Shown here: positions 35,495 to 47,887 of the stretch, piece after piece
Numbering within the stretch: position 1 is the first letter of the stretch
Layout: each line of letters begins with the position of its first letter
Assembly: GCA_024760905.1 (NCBI GenBank)
Contig: CM045729.1
Span: forward strand, 55,161,080 to 55,225,079
Origin: Plotosus lineatus
Taxonomy: Eukaryota; Chordata; Actinopteri; Siluriformes; Plotosidae
Direction: 5' to 3'
Length of the DNA stretch: 64,000 bases
Position numbers and translations under genes: made by a program
The notes under the pieces: model-generated
What the model was told of the DNA's origin: nothing
Database searches by the model: none
What the model saw: the letters and a program-made list of their open reading frames with translations, nothing else

Positions 35495-35985
35495 ATGACA
35501 TTTTACCGCAATAAAAATTTTCGAGGAAAATTCATTAAGAAATTCCACTGTTTACCAGAAAAAAGAAATTACAAAATACAACAGCAGATTTTTAATAAAA
35601 TGATGAATTTTGTAGAAAGTTATACATGTTGTGTAAGACTTTGTACTATCCCATACCATCAATGTGATTATACTATAGATGCTGAAGTTTACTATATACG
35701 TATCTTTGATAAGGCTTATTATCGGAGCAATTCAGATTACTACAATCCTATAGCAGGACAGTTGAGTAGATATTTTTAATATACAGCATAGTTTTATAGC
35801 TAAGAAGTGGGGCCGGTGGCATAGTGGTCAGGGTGCTGCGCTCATGATCAGGTGGTTGTGTGTTTGAATTCCAGTTAGACCCAGTTAGACAGGATCAGTT
35901 AAATGCAGAGGAAATAATTTCCCTTACACGATTAATATAGTATATCAGGAAAAAAAAAGAAAAGAAAAAAGCTGTGCAGAAAACT
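35495..35985. other. Intergenic, with a SINE-C head fragment
   Basis: A SINE-C tRNA-like head (GGCATAGTGGTCAGGGTGCT, CGCTCATGATCAGG) lies at 35812-35900. The open frame at 35495-35779 is AT-rich and matches nothing I know. Confidence 0.5.
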
Positions 35986-36204
35986 ACACAAAAATTTATA
36001 GAAAAAATATAAGCATATTTACAAATCTATGTAGTAAAATCTAATGTAAATGATACAATCTCCCAAGTGGCATATTCTATCTGGAGATTAACATTGATGC
36101 ATGCGGGGAAGTTGGTTCCATGGGAACTAATTGGTCACTCAAAGAAACCTATTAAGAAATCTACATATTTGCACTACAGATTCATAAGAAAGGTTTTTAG
36201 AAGG

Positions 36205-36545
36205 GTTTTTTCTTCTTTTCCTTTCGGCTGTTCCCTTCTGGGGTCACCACAGCGAATCATCTGCCTCCATCTCACCCTATCCTCTGCATCTTCTTTTCTT
36301 ACACCAACTACCTTCATGTCCTCCTTCACCACATCCATAAATCTCCTCTTTGGTCTTCCTCTAGGCTTTCTACCTGGCAGTTCCAACCTCAGCATCCAAC
36401 TACCGATATATTCACTGTACCTCCTCTGTACATGTCCAAACCATCTCAATCTAGCCTCTCTGACTTTGTCTCCAAAACCTCTTACATGTGCTGACCCTCT
36501 GATGTACTCATTCCTGATCCTATCCATCCTCGTTACTCCCAAATG
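36205..36545 (-). mobile_element. 5'-truncated RTE-type LINE
   Basis: Minus strand encodes the RTE C-terminus: GVTRMDRIRNEYIRGSAHV, RLRWFGHVQRRYSEYIGSW, LELPGRKPRGRPKR, RRQMIRCGDP-like end with the usual 3' sequence and an AAAAGAAGAAAA tail at the left. No clear target-site duplication. Confidence 0.88.
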
Positions 36546-37268
36546 TTTTCATCAGGGCATATTCATAATATATGGCTCATCCTACTATTTTACACATTCA
36601 CCCAACTACCATTTCTGTCTATTGTATCAAATATACAAAAATGTATTAATCTCATATATACATTCATTTTAAATTAAGAATCCAGAACTGACCTACACCA
36701 GCTGAGTACCTAATAAATAACTTAATACCCATATACCAATAATTGTGATTTGGTAGACTAATACAGTTAGGAATTCACTGTTGCCACCTGCTGCACATTC
36801 CAAGCCATAATAGAAATGTAACCCTTAGCTACGCCAACTGTCCCCAAGTGGACAAAATATGCAGGGCCATCTCTGGTGTACTGACCAATGGCCAGCCAGT
36901 AGGTCAGAGGTTAAAAACCCTGGTGCTGGAAGACCTCCTGTCCTGCACTTTGTAGTGTTTTCCATTCTTTAAACATGTCTGACTCAGCAAAAAGCAGCAG
37001 CCCTTCCTTAGTTGAGAGGATGTATTAGAGAAGGGACAACAATAAAATGTGCATGACATAAGGTGCTCTATGAGTGAGCATGGTTGAGAATATCTGCTCA
37101 AGGTGAATGGCTGGGTAGCTGAACTGCGACCACAACAAACTACTGTGTTATCACCCTGTCCGATGCCAAACACCAAAAAAGTATACTGTACTAATAAATA
37201 ATATCTTATGCATTTTTATTATGTATCCATTCTCTATGCACAGGTAATACATCTATCCAAGGCACAGA
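36546..37268. other. Intergenic, no gene seen
   Basis: Nothing recognised apart from a short phrase near 36915 (CCCTGGTGCTGGAAGACC) that recurs loosely at 18020. Confidence 0.4.
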
Positions 37269-37356
37269 TATTCCCTCCATAATTATTGGTACCCATGGTT
37301 AAGATGTGTTCTTTAGCTTCTAATAAATTCAGATATTTTTTTTTTCCCAATACAAT

Positions 37357-40347
37357 CTTCTTCCTTTCCTTTCGGCGGTTCCCTTCAGGGGTCGCCACAG
37401 CGAATCATCTGCCTCCATCTCATGCTGTCCTCTCCTACTCTTACTCCAACTACCTTCATGTCCTCTTTCACCACATCCATAAAGCTTCTCTTTGGTCTTC
37501 CTCTAGGCCTTCTGCCTGGTAGTTCCAACCTCAGCATCCTACTACCAATGTATTCACTATCCCTCTTCTGTACATGTCCAAACCATCTCAATCTAGCCTC
37601 TCTGACTTTGTCTCCAAAACCTATACATGTGTTGTCCCTCTGATGTACTCATTCCTGATCCTATCCATCCTTGTTACTCCCAAAGAGAACCTCAAAATTT
37701 TCATGACTGCTACCTCAAGTTCTGCCTCCTGTCTTTTCTTCAGTGCCACTGTTTATAAACCATACAGAATCGCTGGCCTCAACACCGTCATGTACATTTT
37801 TCCTTTCATTCTTACCGATATCTTCCTATCACACATCACACCGGACACTTTTCTCCACCCTACCTGCACATGCTTCTTCACCTCTTTTCCACACTCCCCA
37901 TTGCTCTGGATTGTTGAGCCTAAGTACTTAATATCCTCCACCTTCTTTATCTCTACTCCATGTAACCTAACTGTTCCTCCTGGATCTTTGTCTTTCACAC
38001 ACATGTATTCTGTCTTACTGAGGGTAACCTTCATCCCTCTCCTTTCCAGGGCATCCCTCCACCTCTCTAGATTTTCCTGCACTTGTTCTCTGCTCTCACT
38101 ACAGATCACAATGTCATCTGCAAACATCATAGTCCATGGAGATTCTTGTTTAACCTCGCCTGTCAGCTGTCCATCACCATAGCAAACAAGAAGGGGCTCA
38201 GAGCTGACCCTTGATGCAGTCCCACCTCCACCTTGAACTCTTCTGTCACACCGACAGCACACCTCACCACTGTCTTACATCTCTCAGAGATGTCCTGCAC
38301 CACTCTAACATACTTCTCTGCCACTCCAGACTTCCTCATGCAATACCACAGTTCCTCTCTCGGCACCCTGTCATATGCTTTCTCCAGATCAACAAAGGCA
38401 CAATGCAGCTCCTTCTGACCTTCTCTGTACTTCTCTATTAACATCCTCAAAGCAAACACTACATCTGTGGTGCTCTTTCTTGGCATGAAACCAAACTGTT
38501 GTTCACAAATGCTTACCTCTGTGCTTAGTCTAGCTTTCACTATTTTTTCCCATAACTTCATCGTATGGCTCATCAACTTTATCCCTCTGTAGTTGCCACA
38601 ACTCTGCACATCTCCCTTGTTCTTAAAAATGGGCACCAGCACACTTCTCCTCCATTCCTCTGGCATCCTCTCACTCTCTAAGATCTTGTTGAATGTTCTT
38701 GTCAGAAAATCTACTGATACCTCTCCTAGACACTTCCATACCTCCACCGGTATGTCATCAGGACTAACTGCCTTCCCACTCTTCATCCTCTTCAATGCCC
38801 TCCTCACTTCCCTCTTACTAATCTTTGTTACTTCCTGGTCTTCAACAGTGATCTCTTCTACTGTTTTTTTCTCTCATTTTCCTCATTCATCAGCTCTTCA
38901 AAGTACTCTTTCCATCTTCCCAGCACATTTCTGTCATCAGTCAATACTTTTCCCCCTCTGTCCTTAATCACTCTAACTTGCTGCATGTCCTTCCCATCTC
39001 TATTTCTCTCCTGTGCCAACCTGTATAGATCATTTTCTCCCTCCTTACTGTCCAGCCTAGCATACAAGTCATCATATGCCCTCTGTTTGGCCTTTGACAC
39101 CGCTACCTTCGCCTTACGCTGTGTCTCCCTGTACTCCTGTTTACTCTCTTCGGTCCTCTTCGGTCCTCTCTATGTCCCATTTCTTCTTAGCTAACCTCTT
39201 CCTTTGTACACACTCCTGCACTTCCTCATTCCACCACCAAGTCTCCTTATCTACTTTCCTTCCAGAGGACACACCAAGTACTCTCCTACCTGTCTTGCTG
39301 ATCATGTTAGATGTAGTTGTCCAGTCATCTGGAAGCACTTCCTGACCAACCAAAGCCTGTTTCAACTCCTCCTTGAAGACAACACGACACTCTTCCTATT
39401 TCATCTTTCACCACTTTGTCTTCTGCTCTGCCTTTGCCTTCTTTACCTTTCTCACATCAGCGTCATCCTGCACACCACCATCCTATGCTGTTTGGCAACA
39501 CTCTCACCCACTATGACTTTGCAGTCGCTGACTTCCTTCAAATTACATCGCCTACACAAGATGTAGTCTACCTGTGTGCTCCTACCTCCGCTTTTATAAG
39601 TCACCCTATGCTCCTGTCTCTTCTGGAAGAAAGTATTCACCACAGCCATTTCCACCCTTTTTGCAAAATCTATCAACATCTGTCCTTCTGTGTTCCTGTC
39701 CTGGATACCAAACCTCCCCATCACTTCCTCGTCCCCTCTGTTGCCTGCACCAACATGTCCATTGAAGTCTGCACCAATGACCACTCTTTGACCTCTGGGG
39801 GTACTCTGCATCACTTCATCTAACTCACTTCAGAATCTCTCCTTCTCTTCTAGCTCACATCCTGCCTGTGGGGCATAAGCACTAACAACATTGAACATCA
39901 CACCTTCAATTTCTATCTCGAGACTCATCACTTTGACACCTTCCTCCTCTGCATCACGTTAGCCAACTCTCTACGTTTTCCTGTCATAGTTCCAACATTC
40001 AAAGTCCCTACTCTCAGTCCTACACTCATGCCTTTCCTCTTCTCTCTCTGCCTATGGACACGCCTCCCACCTCTCCTTCTTCGACCTCTTCTTCTTCGAC
40101 CAACAGTAGTCCAATTTCCACCTGCACTCTGTTGGTTAACAGCACTGATGGCGGTCATTGTTAACTTGGGCCTCGACCAATCCGGTATGGGATTTGCTTT
40201 GACAATTCGCATTCTCTATTCTGGCAAAAGTTTTATGCCCGATTTGCATCGCCCCTCTGCATTTTTCTGGGCTTGGGACCGGCGTGAGGATGGACACTGG
40301 TTTGTGCCCCCCCAAACCCCCCTCGCGGCTGCATTATTTTTTTTCTC
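37357..40347 (-). mobile_element. Near full-length RTE-clade LINE, inactivated
   Basis: Minus strand, flanked by ATACAAT at 37350-37356 and 40348-40354. From the 5' end (right): leader from about 40335, then an endonuclease start VGLRVGTLNVGTMTGKRREL. About 50 codons of the APE endonuclease are missing near 39955, with a frameshift. Then come VIGADFNGHVG and VDYILCRRCNLKE, and the reverse transcriptase: KSGKAVSPDDIPVEVWK, GNYRGIKLMSHTMKLWEKIV, FVDLEKAYDRVPREELW, HQGSALSPFLFA and the catalytic FADD at about 38113-38124. The C-terminus is LRWFGHVQKRDSEYIG. Frames change several times, so no intact protein is encoded. The 3' end carries a GAAGAAGAT-type tail. Confidence 0.93.
38113..38124 (-). 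pseudogene. Reverse-transcriptase catalytic FADD motif of the RTE LINE
   Basis: Minus-strand TTTGCAGATGAC encodes FADD within WTMMFADDIVICSES, the metal-binding active site of LINE reverse transcriptases. It lies in a different frame from the upstream palm motifs, with the break between about 38163 and 38262. Confidence 0.85.
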
Positions 40348-40937
40348 ATACAATACCACAATGAAATCATACAGGACCACAATGAAAAAAAAAAGAGGAA
40401 ATTACAACCTTTAATGCTAGTGTATTTATTCAGTGAGGGGGGGGAAGGCACATTAGTAAATAATTCTTTTATATCAAATAATTTCTGCCACAATAATTAG
40501 CACACCTGATATTAGTACTTTGTACAACCAACTTTTGCAAACAAAACCGCACCTAAGCTTCTTCTATAATGACAAGATGAGAGAATACAGAGAGAGGGAT
40601 CTTACACCATTCTTCTCTGCACAGTCTATCGAAATCATCCAGCAACCTGGTCCTCTCCTCTACACTCTTCTCTTCAGCAGACGTCAAAGGTTCTCAAGGG
40701 GCTTGGACTGAGATGACCATTGAAGGAGCATGATTCTGTGTCTAGTGAACCATTTCTGTGTAGATTTGGCTAGTGATGACCCATCTTCAGCTTTCAGGTA
40801 CCAGATTTTGATTTAAAATGTCATGGTATTTCAAAGCGTTCATGATTAGTCAGGAATCGCCACCCCCTTAAAATTCACTTGAATTGAAGGATGTATGCTT
40901 TTACAATTTTCAGTGTGAGTAGCTTTTGCAAAATAAA

Positions 40938-41000
<63 letters not shown>

Positions 41001-41063
41001 TAATTTATTTTAAGTCTTTTCACACATCTTCTCCAGGGGTGGCAATAATTATTGAGGGCAGTT

Positions 41064-43090
41064 ATAGATCCATTTTCTTTTGCTTAAAAGTCTAACTTTA
41101 TTATTGTAGCAAAAAAAAGTATGAAGAAAATCAAGAAGCCTCACTTCATTACTGACAAGAACATACACCATTCATCACACTGATTAGTAGAGGAGGGAAG
41201 ACATGACGAAGGGAGGCACTTCACATATGTAAAATGTCTCTCTGATGTCAGCTCCCTGAAACACCTGTCAATCAGTCCAGAGGAAGTTGGGAAGGTGCTG
41301 CAAAAGGAATAGGGCCAAGGCTCTTTTCGCTCAGCCTGAGCCATACTCAGCAGGAGAGCTGATCGAGACCCTGCCCAAGCCCAGCAGGTCTTGGCCAGTC
41401 CATGTGAGCTTATCCACAGGCAGGCTAAGTCCTAAACAAGCAAGCCTGCCGAGCATAAGACAGAACAAGCCTGCCGCTGTCAAAGACTATAAATGGATGA
41501 CAGGCAATGGTTGGCAGTGGCAGAACAATAGAATTAGCTGGCAATTTGTATTACTTCCCCTCAGGTCCCAGAGCCATCTTATCCTGTAAAGTAGACACTC
41601 TCAGCTGGGGCTACACAGTCCTACTTTGTGGCATAATATGGATAAGTGAGATAAAGCCATTGTTATCCCACTTTTCCCTCAAAGAGATTACAATCTTTGC
41701 TGCGGTGAAGGTTTTTGGGTGGTGTCCTCATGTCAACCAGTGCTTCCCACGCTTGACTGACACCGATCCCCAGGAGGTGTCATTCCTTTAGGACACATCA
41801 AATGTCACACCACTGTAAGAGCTCAGAATCCTCATCAGGTGCTGAGGGCCAATCACTGCATGTGACATACCAGACTCTTTCTAGCATCTTCTGCACCAGC
41901 TGGGGGTAGGAGCACCAAACAGGCAGAAGTAAGAGGGGAGTGGAAGAGGGACAGAGCTTGAATGGAGGAAAGTGCGCTGTCGTTTGCGTCAGGGTGCAGC
42001 ATGAGTGGAATGTACGAGTGATAATGGGTTGTGGCGGATTGGTTCTGTTCGCCTGATGCCACAATGGTGGCTTTGACAGCTGATAGAACGGTGCTTTTGT
42101 GCGGGCCTGCCAGTGACACTACACATTGTTGTGAATGCTTCACATAGCTGGCATTCTGCCTCGTGCCTTCCCCTGTGTTCTCGGCTTATCAAAAATTCCT
42201 TCTTCTTTTTGTATTGCATTTCTTTTTCTGAGGCTGTACGTTGTGGTTGCAGCAACTACTGAGGCCAAAAGGACCATTACAGAACATTTTATTTAAATAC
42301 CAGCATCTATTGGGAACTGCTTCATTCAAATAATTTAATCTTTGGAATGGTAAAATACAAAAAGTGTTTATCATTTTCTTACTGACATAATGATATAGTC
42401 TTTTTTGGTCTTGTGTGAACTTTCTCCACCGATTATAAATATTAATTAAACAACATTTATTAAAGCTATTCATGTTGTCATCATAAATAATTTTAAATAC
42501 TTACAAATACAATTTTCAGGTAGATCTTCCAGCAATGCATGGTTTTATTATTTACTATTTTATATTATTTGAGTTATTGATATTGATTATCCTTTCAGTG
42601 TTTATCTGTGATCCTCAGATGGCAGACAAGAGAAAGTAGATGAGTAATAAACTGAAGCAGAAAGGATGCTTTGAAAGGTTCAATGGAAAGCATAGCTTTG
42701 AGCAGGTAGCCGAACATACTTGTTCTCATTTCACTTTAACGATGTCTGAGTACATCTTTTATTTGAAGTGGGGCCCTCATGCCCTGACAAAGAGGATACA
42801 CAAATTGAGTTTCCATCTCATGTCTTTGGTTGTTACTGGACAAGGATGAACACTAAAAAAATATTGTAGATTAGTGGGTCACTTCACATAAGTTTCCTTA
42901 ACACTATGGATAACACCACAAAGAGTTTTAAAACAGCTGCTGTTCAGTTAACTTGGCAATTTATATAAACATTTTGGGTTTTCTTAGGGTCAGGTTGACT
43001 AATTAAAAGGGGTTTTGTGTTTCTGTTATTCTGGATCATTTTGCTTACCAAGCTTGCGTCCACTTGTCCCTTAAGAAAGAAGAATCACTA
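41064..43090. other. Intergenic, no gene seen
   Basis: About 2 kb without recognised transposons and with balanced base composition at 41200-42150. Frames of 88-100 codons exist on both strands but overlap and show no known domain. Its repeat-free state makes it a candidate for conserved non-coding DNA. Confidence 0.35.
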
Positions 43091-43440
43091 AAAATCATTC
43101 ATACATTCATACATTCATTTGCCAAACTGGTTAATCCTACTGTAGCTGCAGGTAGAGTATCTCAGCAGAGTCTGGGAGAAGGCATTTACATCTTGAACAA
43201 CTTGCCCGTTCATCGCACAGCCAACGTACACACAGCCAGTCACACACACAGTCAAACCTAGAGGTAATTTAGCAAACAGCCAATTAGCCTTATGTGCATA
43301 TCTTTGGAATGTTTGAGGAAACCAGAGTACCCAGAGGAAGAGTATACAAATTCCACAAAGAAACGCTCTTGCCATGCCAGGGATTTGAACCCAAGATTTT
43401 CTTTCTGAAAGGTTGACATGTTCACTATGATGCCATTGTG
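43091..43440 (-). mobile_element. SINE-B copy
   Basis: Minus strand: head region with GGGTTCAAATCCCTGGC (B box), centre with GGGTACTCTGGTTTCCTC and CATTCCAAAGATATGCACAT, L2-like tail and ATGAATG repeats. Confidence 0.75.
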
Positions 43441-44100
43441 TCTTTCCACTTTAAATCAGTACAAAGTTACTTTAATACCATGATGGGAATGGTATAGTTT
43501 GGGATGCTCACACTGCCATACACATAAGCATATAGCATATGATTAAGGCTATTACATATGACCTAAATCATATATACTTTTAATTTCAATTACTTTTACA
43601 GTCAACAAATTGACACTCTATTGAACAATTAAGAGGCACTGTAGTTTTTAAATGTATTAGACAGCATCACCAAAATCATAAAATCTGGCTGAGGTATGGC
43701 ATTAGAGCCCTAGAGACTTATGGCACAGTACAGTACACTGAAGCAGTTCTGGGAGCTTGTCGCTTCCCAACAACTTAATAAAACACTTTCTGTTGGTTTT
43801 TCATTTATTAGCCATCTGTTTAATGTAGTTTTGTAATGTAATGCCAGCCGTGACTTGAATGGGTAAATAGACTAGTACATGGCCTGAGGATTATTCAAAC
43901 ACTTGAATACTATTTGGACAAGTTACAATATCTGGACTATAAAGATAAAGATGAGATCTTTATTGTTAACTGTTGCATGGACAATGAAAATCAGTTTAGA
44001 AGCAATTATAAAAAGGAAATACATAAAAGACCTCTAAGGACCTACACTAAGCTATACATGTTCATATAGCTACATACACATACCTATATGTACACATACA
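43441..44100. other. Intergenic, no gene seen
   Basis: AT-rich. A possible scrap of LINE tail (AAAGATAAAGATGAGATCTT) near 43940 is too short to assign. Confidence 0.4.
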
Positions 44101-44104
44101 CATA

Positions 44105-45736
44105 CAGTGCTGTGCAAAAGTTTTTGCCCCTTACTGATTTTTTTACTTTTTTGAACCTTTATCACATTTAACTTTTTCAGATCATCAAACAAATTTAAAC
44201 ATTACACAAAGATAAAGTATTCAAAAATGCAGTTTGCCTGTTGTGATTTTACTTGTTAAGAGAAAAATCCTATCCAAACCTACATGAAGCTCTGTGAAAA
44301 AGTAATTGCCCCCTTGATAAAAAGTGAGGTAATTGTGGTTAATCCTATTATTGGAGGAAACTGAGTTCAATTTCATGGCCACACCCAAGTCTGATTGCTG
44401 CCAGACATTTCCAATTAGGAGATCTCTAATATAAAACCTGTCTGACAGGGTGAGGTAGGCCATACTGAACACACATCATCATACTACGATCCAGTGAGCT
44501 TCAAGAGCAAACAAGAAAGAAGATTATAGAGATGTCTCAGTCTGGGAAAGGATACAAAGTCATTGGTGAATCTTTGGGACTCCAACGGACCACTGTCAGA
44601 GCCATTATCCATAAATGGAGATGGCATGGCACAGTGGTGACCATTCCCATAAGTGGCCAACCTACCAAAATTACTCCAAGAGCATGGCACAGACTAATCG
44701 GAGAAGTCACAAAGGATCCAAAAACCACTTCTAAACAACTACAAGCCTCAGTTTCCTCAGTTAATGTCAATGTTCATGACTCCACCATCAAAAAGACACA
44801 AGGCAAAAATGGCATTCACGGAAGAGTTCTGAGGCGAAAGCCACTGTTGACAAAAAAGAATAACAAGGCACTTTTGTCCCCTCTTGAATCGCCACCTTAT
44901 CATGGTGGAGGGGTTTCATCTTGATCATCCCAAAAGCTTTTGGGAAAATGTCCTCTAGACTGATAAAGCTAAAGTTGAACATTTTGGGAGAGATGCATCC
45001 CGTTACGTCTGGTGCAAAATTAACACATCATTTGATAAAAATAACATTGTGCCAACAGTGAAACATGGTCGTGGAAGTGTGGTGATCTGGGCCTGCTTTG
45101 CTGCTTCAGGACCTGGACGACTTGTCATGATTGATGGAACCATGAATTCTCAACACTACCAAGAAATCTTGGTGAACAATGTTTGTCCATCAGTTCGAGA
45201 CCTCGAGCTAAAGAGCATCTGGGTTTTGCAGCAAGACAATGATCAAAAGCACACCAGCAAGTCCACTTCTGAATGGCTAAAAAAAATAAAATGAGGGTTG
45301 AACCCTAGTCAACCTCCCGACCTGAACCCTATTGAGATGCTGTGGCATGACCTTAAAAAAGCTGTTCATGCCAAAAAACCATCCAATCTGGTTGATCTTA
45401 AACAATTCTGCAGAGAAGAGTGGGCCAAAATCCCATCACAGCAATGTGAAAGACTCATCGCCTCTTATCACAAACACTTGGCTGCAGTTATTGCTGCAAA
45501 AGGTGGTTCAACCAGCTATTAGGTTTAGGGGCAATTACTTATTCACACAGGCTCTTGTAGGTTCAGATGTTTTTTCCCCCTTAATAAATGCAATTGGCAC
45601 TGAAACCGCATTGTGTTTACTTGTGTTTTAGGTTTGTATAATATTTAGGTTTGCTTGATCTGAAATGGATGACAGTGACAAACGTGCAAAAAAATGACAA
45701 AAATTGGTCAGGGGCAAAAACTTTTGCACAGCACTG
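44105..45736 (+). mobile_element. Tc1-like transposon, about 1.63 kb
   Basis: The ends are inverted: CAGTGCTGTGCAAAAGTTTT on the left and complement AAAACTTTTGCACAGCACTG on the right. A TA precedes the left end; the right TA has mutated. The transposase inside is broken. Confidence 0.92.
44532..45522 (+). pseudogene. Tc1-type DDE transposase, inactivated
   Basis: N-terminal helix-turn-helix part SGKGYKVIGESLGLQRTTVR and GQPTKITPRAWHRLIGEVTK, then KHGRGSVVIWACFAASGPGR, the second Asp in VLQQDNDQKHTSKSTSEWLK, and the Glu in QPPDLNPIEMLWHDLKKAV. The end is AAKGGSTSY and a stop at 45522. A stop after the WLKKIK block, a frameshift near 44925 and a foreign patch at 44878-44915 disrupt it. Usual family length is about 340 residues. 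Confidence 0.9.
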
Positions 45737-46851
45737 AACACATATCCTATATATCTATTCAAATGTTTACACATTTGTGAGCCACTCCACCGAAAGTAGG
45801 CTCTTGGGTCCAAAAATGAAAAATGAGATTTTTACACAGTCAGATAGAGGAGGCCCAAAGCTACAAAATGCAGCAAAAAAGTTTGTCAATACCTTGAAAA
45901 CTGACCGAGTTATGCCATTTCTTGTGTCAGCATTCAACTAAAAATTTCAAAAGACGTTTTAGAGAAAAATAAGCACAAAGATTGCATTTCTTCAAAGATC
46001 ATTGGTCCTTAGCAACCAAACATTTTTATGCACCTCAGCCATATAAACTTTTAGAAAACATGTCTAGGAAGGTTTTTATGAAGAGATGATAAGAGAAATC
46101 ATCCTCATTTTAATCTGACAGGCACTTTTTAAACCCATCAGTCACCGTGGTAACCCACAAAAATTAACAAAAAAAACAACAACTTTTTTTTTTCTCCATT
46201 TCTGTTTATTCCAATAAGATCAGTATGTACCTTTTTGACCATTATATAAAGGTTCAAATGCCTTCAAATGATACTGATTGAAAAAAACACTGTCGGGTTC
46301 AAACAATCACACTGAAATTAAGAAAACTATATATATAAGATAACCATATAACAAAACTCTCTGATCTCTTTATACAAGTAAGCTTCATCAACTCTGCCCT
46401 CAGCATTATCATCTTCATCTAAATCCTGCTCAGCAGATGAAATCACATCTTCACAAACACCAGTCATCACACTTATTAACAGATGCCTCTTCTTCATCAA
46501 AATCAAAATCTTCATCAACACTGCTGGCATCATCATCATCAGTTTATTTATATGTAAAAGGTATGAAACATTTAAGTATTTTTCAGGTCTTGACCAATTT
46601 TCATACAAAACTAAACAACCCACGATCCAGCATGTCCAGTCAAGACAAGATTCCACACAAATCAAATGATCAAAAAAAATTCCATAATCAAATTTTGCAT
46701 GCAGAGAAAAATACCAATACTCATACAATACTCATATTAAGTTTCTAAAGTACATAATACTGAGCATATGGGATTTTCTTTGACTGAATTGCAATGGAAT
46801 AATTTCTTTCTTAATATTCCAGCAGACCTGAGGTATCTCACTCACACTTAA

Positions 46852-46852
<1 letters not shown>

Positions 46853-46911
<59 letters not shown>
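46853..46911. repeat. AC microsatellite
   Basis: About 29 AC units inside the unclassified transposon. Confidence 0.92.
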
Positions 46912-46913
<2 letters not shown>

Positions 46914-47049
46914 TAAGCAGTGGGAAACTGCTCATTTGTGCATCTATCGCACCATTTGCATTCATTTGCCCCACTCACTTCATATACTGTATTTTCTTCC
47001 ATTCAGATTGCACTAGTTCATCTGGATGCTGCTCATTTAACCATTTGCA

Positions 47050-47054
<5 letters not shown>

Positions 47055-47093
<39 letters not shown>

Positions 47094-47102
47094 CAAAGAG
47101 AC

Positions 47103-47163
<61 letters not shown>
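47055..47163. repeat. GT / GA compound microsatellite
   Basis: About 18 GT units, then a short spacer and about 29 GA units, inside the unclassified transposon. Confidence 0.92.
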
Positions 47164-47167
<4 letters not shown>

Positions 47168-47887
47168 CTGTAATCTACTTCAAAGTCGAATTCCAGCATC
47201 GAATTTAACATCTATACTAATGCTGCTAGACATCACAGATGACATTTCACTCTCCTTTTCCAGAAATTATGTGTATTCACAATCTTATAAATAAACTTAC
47301 TGTTGTTGAAGATAAAGTCGGAGATAAGTTCCACATGCGGTATACTAGAGTCAAGAAGTAAACAGGAAGTTAACGTGTGACTGGCACTGAGCATGTGCAA
47401 TGTGAGCATGTGACCGAGTTCACCAATCAGGGTGCTCGTTTCAGATCTTCCTTAGCGACTAGCCTGCATTGTTTACATGCATATCATCTTTATAACCTTT
47501 ATTTTATTCACTGAAATGGCATTTTAATATTAAAACAGTATCCAAAATGGAGAGATGACTTCATGACCGTTCTTCTGATGTATGGATTATAGTGTGTCTT
47601 GTACCGAACTCGGTGAATAATTTCAAAGAAAACCGGTAAGTTTGCTACTGTTTTTATCTAGTTTTCTGAGGGTACTCATCAGAACAATGGAAATAAAAGA
47701 CATTTTTAGTGAGTTTTAGTCGATTTTACTTCAGCGAGTGATAGTTGAATACTTATTTTAATGGTTTCTGCAAAAATCCGAATTTCAATAAAAAATGACC
47801 ACTTTTACTTTTTTGGCCATTTTCTCGAAAGTAGTCCGTGCGACAAGTGCCTACATTCGGTGGAGCGCCTCACATTTAAAGACTATA

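Larger units (their letters stand above)
37269..41063 (-). mobile_element. Short Tc1-like element (about 0.8 kb) split by an RTE LINE
   Basis: Outer parts 37269-37356 and 40348-41063. The termini are inverted: TCCCTCCATAATTATTGG at the left, complement of CAATAATTATTGAGGGCAG at the right. Without the LINE the element is about 0.8 kb, the size of its relative at 48435-49254, with which it shares long stretches (GGTCCTCTCCTCTACACTCT). It holds only a scrap of minus-strand transposase and an AAAT/AAT tract at 40936-41001. Confidence 0.8.
45777..47873. mobile_element. Unclassified DNA transposon, about 2.1 kb, 30-bp inverted termini
   Basis: The left terminus GTGAGCCACTCCACCGAAAG and TAGGCTCTTG matches the complement of the right terminus GTGAGGCGCTCCACCGAATG and TAGGCACTTG (about 26 of 30 positions). 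ATTT flanks both ends (45773-45776, 47874-47877), a possible 4-bp duplication. Further inside, weaker complementarity continues. A minus-strand segment at about 46350-46560 encodes a very acidic peptide (DDDDASSVDEDFDFDEEEAS), like the N-terminal regions of some transposases such as piggyBac-type, but no catalytic domain remains. Superfamily not determined. Confidence 0.7.

Noticed and set aside
35495..35779. 94-codon frame beginning MTFYRNKNFRGKF
   Set aside because: AT-rich, Tyr/Asn-rich, no recognised domain, lies beside transposons. Chance frame is more likely.
37574..39823. Plus-strand frames of 60-202 codons across the LINE
   Set aside because: Antisense shadows of the RTE protein on the minus strand.
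41287..42255. Overlapping 88-100 codon frames in the repeat-free block
   Set aside because: They lie on both strands with no shared homology or splice context. Non-coding is the simpler reading.
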